This document shows positions 46,963 to 59,984 of a DNA stretch of 64,000 nucleotides, piece after piece. The notes beneath the pieces were generated by a model. It worked only from the letters and a program-made list of their open reading frames with translations, searched no databases and had not been told where the DNA came from. Location: assembly GCA_914767715.1 (NCBI GenBank), contig OU612071.1, forward strand, positions 4,772,001 to 4,836,000, given 5' to 3'. The first letter of the stretch is position 1; each line of letters opens with the position of its first letter. Both the position numbers and the translations under genes were made by a program. This DNA comes from Membranipora membranacea. Its lineage: Eukaryota > Bryozoa > Gymnolaemata > Cheilostomatida > Membraniporidae.

Positions 46963-47960
46963 GAAATATGGTGATGTTAAACAGGTTATCCAGATACATC
47001 GTAAATATTACTTTGCAAATTTAAGGTAATTGTGCCACAACTGCATACCAGGTAAAAGTTGGTATTAAACATGATAACATGTTACTAACTCACACATGAC
47101 TTCAGTGGGGGGGGGGGGGGGGATATTAACACTAATGTTGACTAGTCAGCATCACATGTGGGTAATTAGATGATGTTAGATATATAAGCGGCTGGATGAG
47201 ACATATGCTACAAATGCTACAAATGCTACAATAACATATTGCTACAAATACTAGAATCTGGTTCATGCACTAAGTATTTTTCAATACATCTCATTGAACA
47301 CAACTTTAATCCTTGATTATCTACAGACCAATATAACTGGCATGTGCCACAATTGAGTTACTTCATCACATGCCCAGTGAATTTAACAATCTAAAACAGG
47401 ATAATGATTAAAGATTGCCTAGTTTGAATTGGGTAAAACGATTCGGTGGAAATCACAGCGAAGCAAACCAATCTGGCTACCACTTAACTGCAGTATTCTT
47501 TGGTTTACTAAACATAATCAATTTATTATCAACCATATCATTTTCAGTTGTATGAAAGCTAAAAATCAAGTTACAGCGTAGGGGATTTTGAGGGGGGTTA
47601 CGCAAAGGCAGCAATACCTGCCACTGCAACCAAGCACATTGCCTATTTATGCTGAGTACGCCGAATCTCTAAAACGAGTACGGCTAATAATGCTAATAAT
47701 AATGCTAATAAAGGGCAATTTAAATGGTTGGGCTTGTTCAATTAGGTTCTTAACATTTGGGAAGGGATGGCTGAATAGGGATAGTGGGGTTTGGCTGGAT
47801 AGGGATTGTGGGGTTCGGCTGACTAGGGCAGCTCCTGTTGTGGGGATGCTTTTGAGTTTTACTATGATTTATTCTCAGCTTCTATCTGGGTTAATTAATT
47901 AGTGCCCTGTGAGATACCAACCTCACAGCTGAGATCGAGAGGAGCCGGAGGACTCAATAG
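46963..47960. repeat. Distal end of duplication unit 2
   Basis: Matches 17262-18245 of unit 1, with a G run of 14 or so (47107-47121) and the same GCTAATAATGCTAAT motifs. Homology stops in the first 70-bp repeat, near 47960. Confidence 0.6.
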
Positions 47961-48424
47961 TAATTAATAAGTAATCATAACCCTGTTAGCCATTCATTGT
48001 ACATACAGATAGAGCGGACACAATCTAATAACATCCTATGAGTTTATCTGCTCATCATGCTCCAACATCCCATGTTAACTTAATTATATAAATAACATCA
48101 AAACACCTAAAAGGTGTTCGAAGATACATCACTATTGAAAGCTCCCGAAGGGACTCTAACCCACAACTACTGGCGCACCAATCACCTGCTTTGCGTCATT
48201 ACACCATCCCAGAAAAAGGTGTCGCAATCAACAAGCCCGCTGTTCACTAGTTGGAGTCCTGCACTCGCATCCCAGAGCAATGTGCAATACTTCATTGCCG
48301 CCCTATTCATCACTGCACACATTTGAGGTTACTGGGACCCCATGTTATCCATTTTAGCTACACTTTAGGTTTGTCTGCATAGGTGAGTCACAAGACAAGT
48401 ACACAGTTCTTAATACCATAAATG
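47961..48424. other. Spacer with a possible tRNA-like SINE
   Basis: On the minus strand 48215-48135 reads a B-box-like GTGGGTTAGAGTCCC with an upstream box-A-like stretch. The B box deviates from consensus, so this is a weak SINE candidate. Nothing else is seen. Confidence 0.3.
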
Positions 48425-49302
48425 TGAGTCTTTTGATTGATAAGCTACAACATTTTGATTTAAGAGTTACAAAGTGGGTATCCAGTTTTTCATCTAACAG
48501 AATATACAAAAGTAGATGGCAAAGTATCTGAAAAATTAGTCACAAATATTGAAAAAACACAGGGCACAGGCTTAAGCCCCCTTTTGTTTTCAATTTACAC
48601 GGATGCATCAGATCAGAAAAACAAAATATCACAATTTTGAAATACGCAGATGATACCGTTATAATTGGTAACATAGCCGCTGATGCAGATTTTTTCAAAC
48701 TATTAAGATGAGATCAGTAGGATAAGTCTTTTGTGCGAATCCAGTGATTTACTGCTAAACCCAACCAAGACAAATGAAATGCTTTTGACTACCCAGCGTA
48801 ACCCCCCAGATTTTAAGCAGCTCTCCCTGGATGGCACAGTGATTCCTCCCAGCACCAGTGTCAAATATCTTAGCGTAACAATGGACAATAAACTGTGTTT
48901 TGAGACTCACATCGCAGATAAATTATCGAGTTCTAAACAGCGCCTGTATCTAGTCAAGCAGTTGAAGTTTTTAGGGGCCAGCAATCAGTTTTTCAATCGG
49001 ATTTTTAGTAGTTTCGTTGATTCTGTTTTTTCTATTGTTTACTAGTCATTTTTACCAATTTATAGGAAAGAGACATCAAGTCAAACCGTAAAGTATACAA
49101 AACTGCAAGCAGCTATGGCCTAGAGAACTGTGGTTTTGACTGCATTGTCAAAGATAGAATGAACTCCTTTATTAGCCACATACAGAAGGATGAACACCAT
49201 CCGTTCCACTCATTCTTGACTTAACACTGATCTGGAAGGCTGCAATCATACAAACATCGTGCAGCAATTGGTAGTGACAGCTTTATACGACATTTTATAA
49301 AT
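48425..49302 (+). mobile_element. Older LINE, reverse-transcriptase and C-terminal part (left segment)
   Basis: Broken plus-strand reading holds LQHFDLRVTKWVSSF, then GLSPLLFSIYTDA, then LKYADDTVIIG with the YADD catalytic core, then (48731-49045, open) LLLNPTKTNEMLLTT, SVKYLSVTMDNKLCFETHI and a C-terminal helix-rich stretch, then YKHRAAIGSDSFIRHFI at the right edge. This is a non-LTR element of a jockey/CR1-like type judging by motifs. Stops and frameshifts make it inactive. Its last codons continue at 52447, on the other side of the younger LINE. Confidence 0.75.
49291..49302. repeat. Target-site duplication, left copy
   Basis: CATTTTATAAAT, repeated exactly at 52435-52446 on the other side of the RTE-like LINE. 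Confidence 0.85.
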
Positions 49303-52300
49303 TTCTCACCTTTCTCACCTAGTCCGCTGTGTTCCGGGATGGGTGGCAGTCCTGCAGGGCACCAAGTTCTATCAGAGAATGCGATCTGATTCTATCATCA
49401 ACATCTTCATCTGAGAGGCCCCATCTCAGCATGTCATCCTTCGCTGTATCCATCCATCTTTTCTTTGGCCTCCCTTTCTTTCTCTTTCCCTGTATTCTCA
49501 TCTCAGCCACCACTCTAATATCTTCCTCCCTATCTCTCCTGCGTACATGTCCATACCATTGAAGACGTCTCCTCCTCATACCTATTGCAATCGCTTCTAT
49601 TTTGGCCTTCTCCCTTATACTCTCATTTGTTTTATGCTCTTCCCAGTCTATATTATAAATGTGTCGGAGCATTCTCATCACAGTTGCACTTATTTTGTCT
49701 TCTTGTCTTTGAGTCAGTGGCCAGATCTCATTTCCATACATCAGTGTAGGTTTTATTGCCGTCTTGTACAATAGAACCTTGAGCTTGGTGGGAATTTTCT
49801 TATCGCAAAGCACTTCTGTCAGCTCTCTCCATCTATTCCATGCCTTTCTATCTTCTTTGCAATTTCTATTCCGCATCCTCCCTCTTGATCTATTGTGGTT
49901 CCCAGGTATTTGAATGTTGATACCTGCGGCAGATCAGTTGAACCTTCTCCATCATACTTCTTCATTTCTATCCTTTGTACGTTTCCGGCTGGCGGTAGAT
50001 GTTCTGTCTTTGGCCTACTTACTTTTAATCCTGCATCTTCCAAACACCCCCTCCAGTTCTCAAGTCTCTCTTCCATCCTCTCCCTAGTTTCATCGCAAAG
50101 AACAAGGTCATCAGCAAACAGCATTGCCCACGGCGTGTCCTGCTGAATCTCCTCGGTGAAGACATCCAGGATCAATATGCAGAGGAATAGGCCTAGTGAA
50201 GATCCTTGATGTATTCCTACTTCTATCTCAATCTCATCTGTTTCACCTACACTTGTCACAACTGATGTTTTGCAGTCCTTGTACATGTCTTTGATTGCAC
50301 TCACATATGTCTCAGGAACTCCACGCTTCCTCAGACAATACCAGATTAGGTCTCTAGGTACTGTATCATACGCCTTCTCTAGGTCGACAAAAACCATATG
50401 TAAGTCCTCTTGATATTCCCTCATCTTTTCCTGGAGTATTCTCAAACCAAACATGGGCTGTATTGTTGACTTCCCTTTCTGGAAGCCATACTGCTTGCCA
50501 CTGATCTTACTCATTTCCCTTATCCTCGCCTCTATCACTCGCTCCCAGAGCTTTAGACAATGACTAAGGAGTTTTATCCCTCTATAGTTTGAACAGTTTA
50601 GAGGATCTCCCTTTTGCTTATACAAAGGTGTGATTTTGCTTCCTCTCCATTCTGGTGGTATCCCATTTTCCTGTACATCTTGTAGTACAGCTGTCGTCCA
50701 GGTCAAACCTGTCTGCCCAAGACTCCTCACTACCTCTATTGGGAATTCATCTGGTCCAGTTTCCTTTCGATTTTTCATCTTCTCTAACTGTATTTAGACT
50801 TCGGATTCGCTTGTCAGCCTCATCGGTCCCTCTATTTCATCACTCCTCTGCAAGTCCTTCCTTTGATTTTTGGTGTTGAGCAACTTGTCAGAATATTCTA
50901 TCCATCTCTTCTTAATACCATCATCTCCACACAAGATTTTGCCCTCTCTATCCTTCACAAAGATCATCCTGTCTATGTCTTGAGACCTCCTTTTTCTGGT
51001 TTTGGCAAGCTTATAGAGATTCTTTGGTCCATTTTCTTTGAGATCTTCATACAGCTTTTCATATCCCTTTTCTTTTGCCACTTTCTCCTTTGCTGTTTTA
51101 TTCTTTTCTCTATAGTCTCTTTCTTTGGTTTCAGCCTCCTCTGGGTCCATCTCCAGTCTTTCCTCCGCTCTCTGCCACTCCTTAAAAGCATCACCTTTCT
51201 GTCCTACTGATTCCTCTACCTCTGAATTCCAAAACAAAGACTCTTTCTCTATGTGTTTTCCTCAAGATGTTTGACCGAGTTCCTCTTTTGCTAGTTCAAC
51301 TGCCTTCTGGTACGTATTTCCCGATGTCCATTCCCTTGTCTCCTTACTCTCGATGTATTCAGTTAATTTATTTATATACTCCTGCCCTTCTTCCTTTAGC
51401 TTCCACCACTTAGTCCTAGCCTTTCTTTTCCTTCGCCGCTCTCGCTTTCTCTTCACTGTAAGATCCGCTATGAGAAGTTTATGCTGCGGTGCTATAGACT
51501 CTCCTGGCGCTACCTTACAGTTCCTCACTACTCCTAGGTGGTGTCTTCTAATCGCTATATAGTCTATGACTGACCTATTTCCTCCACTCTTGAATGTTAT
51601 CAGATGCTCTTCCTTCTTTTCAAAGAAAGTGTTTATGTGTGCCAAGTCGTATGTCTGTGCCATCTTCAACACTCTCTCTCCCTCCTCATTTCTCCTTCCT
51701 ATCGTCCAACATCCATGCCATCTCTCTACTCCCACTCTATCCCTTCCAAAATGTTTATTCAAGTCTCCCGCAACTATCAACTCTTCTCCTTCTGGGATTC
51801 CAGCCAAGATGCCGTTAAGTTGGTTCCAGAACAAATATTTTCGTCCTGACTGCATCCTTGCTTGGGGGCATACACTGATATGACGTTGATGCTCATTCCA
51901 GGTATTACCAATTTCATATATATTAAGCGATCTGGCTTCCTTTCTACTGCTATTACTTTATCCTGCCAATATTCACTCAGACAAATCCCAACTCCATTTC
52001 TTGCTTTCTTCCCTCCGCAATAGTACAACATGTAACCATCACCAAGAGCCCTGGCTTTTCCACCAGATTGACCCCCAGTCCATCTGAATTCCTGTAGGCA
52101 TAGTATGTGGATCTTCCTGGCTAACATAACAGCAGCAACTTCCCTGCTTTTTCCAGTAAGAGTATCAATATTTACCGTGGCCATTCTGAGTTTACAGTAT
52201 CGCCACTCTCGTCTTCTTATCACAATGTCAGGTCGATGGTGGTTCCGCTGCGAAGTGCCACATAGGGTGGCGTCCAAGCGTTGGATGAACATGTTGATTG

Positions 52301-52434
52301 TCCCTGCATGTTTTCTGTGAAGCGGGATTTCACCGACCGGATGCCCTTCCTGGCGTTGAACCCTCTGTATTTACCCAGGCTTGGGACCGGCTGTCAGAAT
52401 CACTGGCTTGTGAAACCTCCAGGCGACATTACGG
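49303..52434 (-). mobile_element. RTE-like LINE, nearly full length, recent
   Basis: Minus-strand order: AP-type endonuclease (52292-51262; CLQEFRWTGG, ARNGVGICLSEYW, VISVYAPKQG, VAGDLNKHFGRD, VIDYIAIRR), a Lys/Glu-rich linker (51237-50794), reverse transcriptase (50778-49819; SNYRGIKLLSHCLKLWERV, YGFQKGKSTIQ, FVDLEKAYDTVPR, FADDLVLC) and C-terminus (49876-49319; LMYGNEIWPLT, LQWYGHVRRRD, GRPKKRW). The reading is broken by only two in-frame stops (near 51260 and 50794) and two frameshifts (near 51800 and 49850). A 12-bp target-site duplication flanks it and the 3' tail is two copies of GGTGAGAAA, as RTE elements end in short repeats rather than poly-A. Confidence 0.85.
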
Positions 52435-52446
52435 CATTTTATAAAT
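52435..52446. repeat. Target-site duplication, right copy
   Basis: CATTTTATAAAT. Removing the LINE and one copy restores an open reading in the older LINE. Confidence 0.85.
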
Positions 52447-52650
52447 GTCTGCAATAATTCCAGTAAATGTTAATACAATGTTCTATTTTAGTTTGTATCT
52501 GTGCCATTTTTTTATTTTCAATTACTTTTTATCATTTGAACCTTTTAGTATTTTAGTCATCAGCGGCAAATCCATATATCATTTCACTTTATTATGTATG
52601 TACATGTATATATGTGACAACGAATTAAACCAAACCAAACCAAACAGTAT
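52447..52650 (+). mobile_element. Older LINE, 3' end (right segment)
   Basis: Begins with the last few codons (VCNNSSKC then TAA) that continue the reading left at 49302, then a 3' untranslated region ending in GAATTAAACCAAACCAAACC repeats near 52620-52645, a simple-repeat tail. Confidence 0.7.
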
Positions 52651-53640
52651 GTGTTTACGCCCGAGGTTTATCTGCCCGTCATGCCTTCTCATGACTTATA
52701 ATCATAACATAGCTGGAACGCTCTGTATATAAAATATCAACGTATAAGGATATTGGTTTTCAATTACATTGAATCAAGCAGATCTATATTTAGACTATGG
52801 TATCTATTTTATGTTCCATGCTACGGGTGTTTGATTCTGTTATGAGGCCTTGCTAAATGAGGATATCCTATTCCTGTGGCCTTTGCTTTTATCAAGTTAC
52901 GCTGTTTGTTTTCCTCAATAGGACAAAAGAAAAAATCATTCAATGAGCCTTGAGATTTATTTATAGACAAAATGTGCAATGATCAAGGATTTTGCTAAGG
53001 TCATTTTGATCTTTCTGATAAATGAGGGATAAGCAGAAACTTGTGGGAAAGGAATGATTACTTTTAATTCTCATAAATACAATTCAAAGAATGGATGCAG
53101 AAAGATAGTATCTCAGATGATGAACAATATCCAGACACACAGCCACAATATCTCTCAGCTGAAGAATCGTGCTCGTTCAATTCCCACATATGATCGGTTT
53201 CAGAACATAAAAGTCCCTCCCTGCCATTTCCATCCTTTATCAGAACCTCACAGTCTGAACCAGTGATAGCCATTCCATAATCCTAGGAAGAATACTATTC
53301 ACAGAACAAACTGTTGTTTATCAAATATTGCTGTTGTTAATATTGGAGAGGCTGTGATTGTTGATGTAGACGTGGCGGTGGTTGTTGGTGTTGGAGGGGC
53401 TATTGTTGTTGACATCGATTGTGTCTTGGTTAAAGATGAAGTTGAAACTGTGAGAGCTGTAGTCGTCTTTGGAGGATTCAATGGAGCAATTTTTTTTTCT
53501 ACAACAAGTACAACAATCAGGTTCAGGAAGGGATTGTATTTTCTTCCTCTATTTGTTGTTCTATTTGATGTGAAACAGTGAGTTTACGTAGAGTGATTAT
53601 TGCTGGAATATCGCTACAGTGTGTATGGAGGGTTGTAAAA
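52651..53640. other. Spacer before unit 3
   Basis: No gene supported. A Thr/Ser-rich minus-strand ORF at 53299-53481 comes from GTTGTTGGTGTTGG-type simple sequence. Confidence 0.45.
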
Positions 53641-55707
53641 GTGACATGTTCTGTCTAACTTATCACTTATTTTGATTTTGAATATTTTGATGAATGTACC
53701 TGCAGGCTACACTGTCTCATCCCGAAGGCCATGATAACATATATAGCTATTTACACTTGGAATCAAACTGAGCATCGTTGTTCTAGGTCTAGCTTTGTTA
53801 TTTTGTGATGGCTGCGAATCAGAGCATACCGCAGAATAAGAGTTTACATGAGTGAAGTACATTTGGATGCAGATTAAATGTGCCTTGAATGTTGTTAAGT
53901 AATACATTTGATAGTGTACAGTTGAGAACCATATTAGTCAAATTTGGCGCTAGCCCTACGGTACCAGTAGTGTGTCGGACAGCCCTTTCTGCTGCTTGGA
54001 AATTTGTATCTACAGCTGGGTTAGTGAGTTGAGCCTTCCATGGTTTGAGGCCTCCCTATTCTTGCAGCCGAATGCAGTCCAATGCTGAGAGATCACAATA
54101 ATTACACTTAAAAGTCTGCACACTCAGAGCAGTTTAGTTTTAGGCTTCTTAGAATGTATTCACCTTAAAAATTACATATAATAAGAACTATAATGAGCCG
54201 CCAGCCTGATAAACTTAAGAATATCAATAGAGGCATATACCAACCATACAAATTAAATTTTTGTTGGTAATAAATAGCATGTGGTGGTCTAGCCTGTTAT
54301 CACCAGCTTCCTTGTGTGGGTAGGGGGTTCAACAAGCTCATGAAGGCAGTGGGGGAGGGTCATTCAAACAAACTTGGCTAGATTAAACTGATGCATCAAC
54401 TAATCCGACACACAAGATAATCTTGAAGCAGTGAAAGATGGATTCCCACAAAGCTGTTCTAGATTCGGATTTTCAAAGGGCAGAAGAAAATAAATCCTAA
54501 ATCCTATTATAATACTGATGGAAATCAAACCACAATGCATTATGAGATATTGTTGCAAGGCGATTGTGACCTTGTTTTCAGTCGTTGTGTTAGGAAATGT
54601 AGAATTCAGGGCTAACGGTTATTACCTAATATGTATTATAGAGTTTTAGCAGATCAAATCCTTTACAACAAAACCTGAAAATAAACCCAAGAAAAGTTTT
54701 GAGCATAATAATATCGCGTAACAGGTGCACTAGGTATATTAATTTCAGTGTGGTTGGTGTTGAAATGGTACAATAGCCCACACAGCCCCTCATCGACCGC
54801 CTACGGCCGCGATCACCATCCCAAACGCCATTAAGGGCTGGCCGTACATAGTAGCTGAGAAATATCCCATATTATTGTGTGGAAATCCAAAGCCGTCAAA
54901 GTTTTAGTGGTCTTCCATATACCTTTACAAGTTGTTATCCTTATCTAACCAAAGTCGCGGGGGGAAATTCAATTTCTTTGTTTGTCATATATTTGACTTT
55001 TTAATTTCAATCGCTAGTCGTGATGATCGAACATAGAAAATGACCACATACAGACTACACTCATCCCATCTAATAGCGGGAAGGCTATTATACACTTTGC
55101 AATGCTATGTGGGAAGATGACATTCTCCCAACAATACAATATAAAGAGCTTTGAGGGGGTTTGGAGAAAACTAAACCACTACGTAAATTTATTATGATTA
55201 TTTCAGCAAGGATATTGTGACCCTGTGTTCAGCAGTTGTCTTAGAAAATGAAGAATTTTTACCAAATAGTTTGTTTGAAGCATTATCTCTAACGATGGAT
55301 ATTCCTAAAACTACATTGCTCAGTTTGATACCAAGTGCAAATAGCTATATATGTTATCATGGCCTTCGAGACGAGACAGTGTAGCGTGCAGGTACGTCCA
55401 TCTACATATTGAAAATGTTCAGTACTATGATTGAGGCTCCAATGGGTACTCAGTATCAGCATTATATTATTTAAAAGCACTGTTTAACTAATATTTCTAT
55501 GTCATTTTTGCTCAATCACAATAAGTGATGAGTTAGACTGAATATAGACAAATATGTCAAATATGCGTTTTTAGCCCTTCCTAGTGGCTAGAAATGCTCT
55601 CAGAGCATCAGCGGTCGGGTTCTATCTCAGACCCTGTTGGGGAATCACACTGCCCTCGAACCCCCAGGTGGATAGCATGGGTACTTCACACCCTCGGAGC
55701 ATTGCGA
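53641..55707. mobile_element. Long-inverted-repeat element, unit 3 copy
   Basis: Parallels 517-2640 of unit 1: starts TGACATGTTCTGTCTAACTT, includes the same CGACCGCCTACGGCCGCG block at 54796, and ends inside the right arm at CCTCGGAGCATTGCG (55707). It lacks the 70-bp LINE patch. Both outer ends are cut. Confidence 0.7.
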
Positions 55708-55845
55708 ACCAAGGGTACATTGTGGCACCATCATTCAAGGATTGTAATAGTTAATCCTATTGTAAAAACTGCCACAATACTGCCTTCCTAGCTATACCCA
55801 CCGTATCAATTTAGCTAGGATAGTTAGGTGTAATTTAAGCATAAC
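55708..55845. repeat. 138-bp direct repeat R1, first copy
   Basis: Starts ACCAAGGGTACATTGTGGCA and ends GTGTAATTTAAGCATAA. Second copy at 60207-60345. It contains AGGATTGTAATAGTTAATCC and CTAGCTATACCCACCGTATC. Confidence 0.8.
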
Positions 55846-56504
55846 CCAGCCGGCACAACTGTATCTAAACTATGTTGAAAAGATGTTTACCTTAGAGGCT
55901 GAACTACGTCTGCCTAATGTGGCAATCTGTCACGCTAATATACGTTGGAATGGTGCATTTTAGTAGATATTGTTACCATATATAAACTGCCTCTGCTACA
56001 CATCTAACTAGAGGCTTGTATATATAGTAACCATGCGTTTTCTACACAGCAAATTTATACGCAATATGTCATACCTCAGTATATATTTGATTTTAATTAC
56101 GATTTATTAGATTTAATATCAATTAGCATTTAGGAGGGTGTTTTACTCATAGTGATTCAGTCCACTGCGGATGTTGAGTAGTAGGCCCATTAGACCATTG
56201 GACTTCCACTAGTGTAGGGTAAGTCATGGAGTCATTAGCAGTGTACCTCTTGAAGCTTATTTAGAATACAATCTGGTTCAACTTTATTCGCAAAGAACAT
56301 TAAGTGGTGCTTAATGCAGGTAATTTAAATCCTGGCTATTTATTTACCAATTTCAAAATACTGACATGTATTAATGTTTCAAAGTTATTGAATATTGGTT
56401 TATTTAAATAATTATATTGCACTGTTGTGTTGTCACAAGGGCTTACCAAACGTTAGCAGCTTACCAGGGGAGATAAATGCAAGTAATGTATACAAATTCA
56501 ACAG
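55846..56504. other. Intervening DNA between R1 and the tandem duplication
   Basis: No gene seen. An imperfect palindrome joins TGTTACCATATATAAACTGC (55970-55989) with TTGTATATATAGTAACCATG (56016-56035), a possible small hairpin of the kind MITEs form. Confidence 0.4.
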
Positions 56505-57015
56505 CTACGTAGTCATGAACGCATCGTTCCCATGCAGTATAGAGACTAGATTTGATTTTAAGAAAATGGAATACAACAGTGCAAAATAGAATTGCACACA
56601 ATTTGGAGCCACACAGAGTGTTAGCAAACAAATTGCAAAGCATTTTTTTCCCATATGATGCCAGTATTCTTGCAAATTACTCTCTAGTAAAGTAGCTGTA
56701 GTTACTGCGCAGTTACCATATTGGAAAAAACTGTGTTGAGTTGTATGAACCATTTATGCCTCTACGTGGTCATAAACGCATCATTCCCATGCGGTCTAGA
56801 GACTAGATTTGATTTTAAGAAAATGGAATAAAACAGTGCAAAATAGAGTTGCACACAATTTGGAGCCACATAGAGTGTTAACAAGCAAATGGCAAAGCAT
56901 TTGATCACATATGATGCCAGTATTCTTGCAAATTACTCTCGAGTAAAGTAGCTGTAGTTACTGCGCAGTTACCATATTGGAAAAAACTGTGTTGCTTTGT
57001 ATGCACCATTTATGC
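56505..57015. repeat. ~257-bp tandem duplication
   Basis: Two head-to-tail copies, starting near 56505 and 56762: each has GACTAGATTTGATTTTAAG, AATTGCACACAATTTGGAGC or a close variant, and GCTGTAGTTACTGCGCAGTT. ORFs in the copies are not conserved between them, so the unit looks non-coding. Confidence 0.85.
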
Positions 57016-57119
57016 ATCTACAAGATATTGAATATTAAACGTGTACCATGCAACACAGAAACAATCCAATTGCGACATTGGAAACATGTTGCCGCATACA
57101 ATGTGCCCGCTGGCAAACT

Positions 57120-57547
57120 TCATGTCTAATTGTGGAGTAAGGATGTACAAAGGGAAATTTTTATGGGAGAGCCTGCATATTCTATTTTTCACTGTAATCA
57201 AAAACTTTGAATTCAGTTCATTCTCCAGAACCCTATAATTGTGACAAATAGATGAAAGGAGTTTTTGGCATCAAGCTTCCCATAACTTTCCCCTTGACGC
57301 AAAGCTTGCAGGTACCTTGACCAAGGAGTAAAAAACTCTTTCCTTGACTATTGTTAAAAAATTTACTCTGAATCCCTTTACTCTGTGAAGCAGTCTATCC
57401 ACATGCTTGAAACTAAAATGTTTTACACAGATAGATAGATAGATGGGGTGATAACTCTATACTGCAAATGAGCCACCAAATTTCAACAATAGGAGAAGAC
57501 AACTTCTTAGCCTAAGATTTGCCCAAATTGACTTTCATGAACTGAGA
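57120..57547. repeat. ~428-bp direct repeat R2, first copy
   Basis: Starts CATGTCTAATTGTGGAGTA and ends near ATGAACTGAG. Second copy at 60346-60770. Shared landmarks are GGGAGAGCCTGCATATTC, AGGAGTTTTTGGCATCAAGC and a GATAGATAGAT run. Confidence 0.8.
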
Positions 57548-59946
57548 ACAAGTCTTGAGACACAAAGGTAATCCTCAGGTTTTGATATTCTAATATTATA
57601 TTGTCCTTAAATCCTTTGGAAAAGATAAACAAGGCACAACAGTAACAAATTCTTTCCCTGTAATGAAACACAGAGACTGCAATACAATTGGTTGTTTACA
57701 AATAAGATTTTCTTGAGGGATTAGAAAATTTACTCTGTGAAAACAATGTCTGCAATCGCTCTAACTGATATCTTCATCCAGCTTAGGTCTCAATTGTACT
57801 TGGATCGTTTCAATGCACTGCTTGAAGAATTGCTTCCAATTTTGTTTGGAGGCCATCTCAGATTTATTGTTTCTTGAGGCAGGCCACCTGTTTGGCTAAC
57901 CGAATCCTCAAAAGTAACAACATTATAACTTGTTACAGTATAGATGCATGCCCAGGGCACGATTTTTAAAAAATGTACAAATTCAACCGCGACATGAATG
58001 CTGTCAATGGTTATTTCAGGACTGCAATTCCTAAGTGGTGATAAATACACCAAGGTCGACCATAAAGATACCAGCTCACTGAAAATGCAGCAGAATATTT
58101 CACATAGAATATCATGTGTGTTATTAAGGGTGAGCCCTCCAGACACACAATTATCATAATCCTATACGCATCCAGCATAGTTACATTAGTGTTTCTCAAT
58201 AATAAAAATATTGGGATGACATTCGAGTAAAATTTAAGCTCAAACATTTGGGTGTATTTTGAAAATGCTATCATTGAACAGTATCCACTGAAAAAGCCAA
58301 ATCCAAACCATGTTTCGTAATATTAATAATATTAATTATTTTGAGGTCTATAGTCATTCTGATAGAATTTGATGGGTGACTGATGGGTCGCCACAATCTA
58401 TACTGAAAAGTTATATCAACCAACAGAAATATTCTTTTGTTTAAGTTCAGTATAGCATCTGCATTGTCATTTATAAATTGCTCCACTCCTTTGGTAAAAG
58501 GCAATTAGAATTTGTTTGAAACTGTACACAATGGCATAGAAACTACAAATATATAGGCTCTTTGCACTGCCTTGCGCAACATTGCCACTGCACTGATGGA
58601 TGAAATAAACACCGTAATGAAAAAGTAAATCGCAATTTTAAATATGTTAAAAAAATATTTCAAATATGCCCTCAAAAGCTCGTTTAGATAATGTGATGAA
58701 TTGATGCTCCAAAAAAAACCAGATCTCTGTGAGTTACCATGTCGAAATGTAGTTCTGCCCAAACAGAAAAACACGAACTCGGAGATTTTTTGTCAGATTT
58801 GGAGATTTTTGCAGAAAAAGATAAATGAATAGTTAGCTGATTGACTAACGATCCAGGTGACCAAATGTGGTTATTCTGAATTAAAAACTGTAGGAAGGAG
58901 ATAGCTTTTGGAAAAGTAAGGAGGAGATAACTACAACTGAGCATTTTTGACTTTAAATAACTGAGTTGCTTCTTATGATATTTATGTATTATAGCATTAT
59001 TACATCAGATTAAAATTGATGGTCGATTTAAATCAGATGTTTTGTCACAAGCAACATCCTGGAGCATAGGCGGCAAAATTTGCTGCCTTAGTGGCCAGGC
59101 TGCAATATCTGCACCAGGTTGCTCTCTGTTTGCAGGCAGGTCGGAGCACACCTGGGTGCCTACCAAAGCCCAGTGCTAGATAATTTGTAATTCCTGCTCA
59201 GTCCAAATATATTTTCCAACCAGTATTCCAAGCCTGAAATCCCAGTTCTGATACACAATATTTAGCCCCGTGCCCCGTTTTCTTATACCAATTTTATTGC
59301 ATCTAAAATATCATATCATAATATGTTAAATCAATAGGCTCTAGTGGCTGGCTACTCATATATTTACACTTTTGCAATCGACCATGACACCTTGTCGACA
59401 TTCAATTATCCACACTCTCTTTACTCAACAAAAACATGGTCCATGCTTCTAAAAGTTATACAAGGTTGCGATCACTTCACTCTTGGCTAGCCGGGTAAAC
59501 CTTCTTCCGGGAGTTATTGCACAATCAAGTAGAGGGTGCCCTGGGACTGCATCTATACTGCAGCAAGTTATAATGTTGTTACCTTTGAGGATTCGGCTAG
59601 CCAAACAGGTGGTCTGCCTCAATAAACAACAAATCTGAGATGGCCTCCAAACAAAGTTGAAAGCAATTCTCGACGCGGTGCATTGAAACGATCCAAGTAC
59701 AATTGAGACCTAAGGTGGATGAAGATATCAGTTAGAGCAATTACAGACATTATTTTCTCAGAATAAATTTTCTAATCCCTCAAGAAAATCTTATTTGTAA
59801 ACAACCAGTTGTATTGCAGTCTCTGTGTTTCATTACAAGTAAAGACTTTGTTACTGTTGTGCCTTGTTTATCTTTTCCAAAGGATTTATAGGCAGTGTAA
59901 TATTAGAATATCAAAACCTGAGGATAACCTTTGTTTCTCAAGACTG
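57548..59946. mobile_element. 2.4-kb foldback element with ~390-bp inverted arms
   Basis: The left arm (about 57550-57950) and right arm (about 59555-59945) are reverse complements: CCTCAGGTTTTGATATTC against GAATATCAAAACCTGAGG, then GATTTTCTTGAGGGATTAG against CTAATCCCTCAAGAAAATC. The 1.6-kb middle holds no convincing ORF. It directly follows the first R2 copy and is absent after the second, so it was probably inserted there. Confidence 0.75.
59040..59180 (-). mobile_element. SINE-body fragment, reverse orientation, copy 1
   Basis: The reverse complement shares CAGGTGTGCTCCGACCTGCC and the following GCAAAC(A/T)GAGAGCAAC with the SINE at 25770-26005. The tRNA-like head is missing. It lies inside the foldback element's middle. 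Confidence 0.65.
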
Positions 59947-59984
59947 ATGAAAATTGAAGGTTGATTTAAACAATGAACTTCATT

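Noticed and set aside
1-47960. Units 1 and 2 as two haplotypes wrongly joined in assembly
   Set aside because: They are separated by about 13 kb of unrelated sequence with its own gene, and differ by several independent insertions; still, read depth would settle it.
53299-53481. Thr/Ser-rich mucin-like protein on the minus strand
   Set aside because: It arises from GTTGTTGGTGTTG simple sequence with no signal peptide or splice support.
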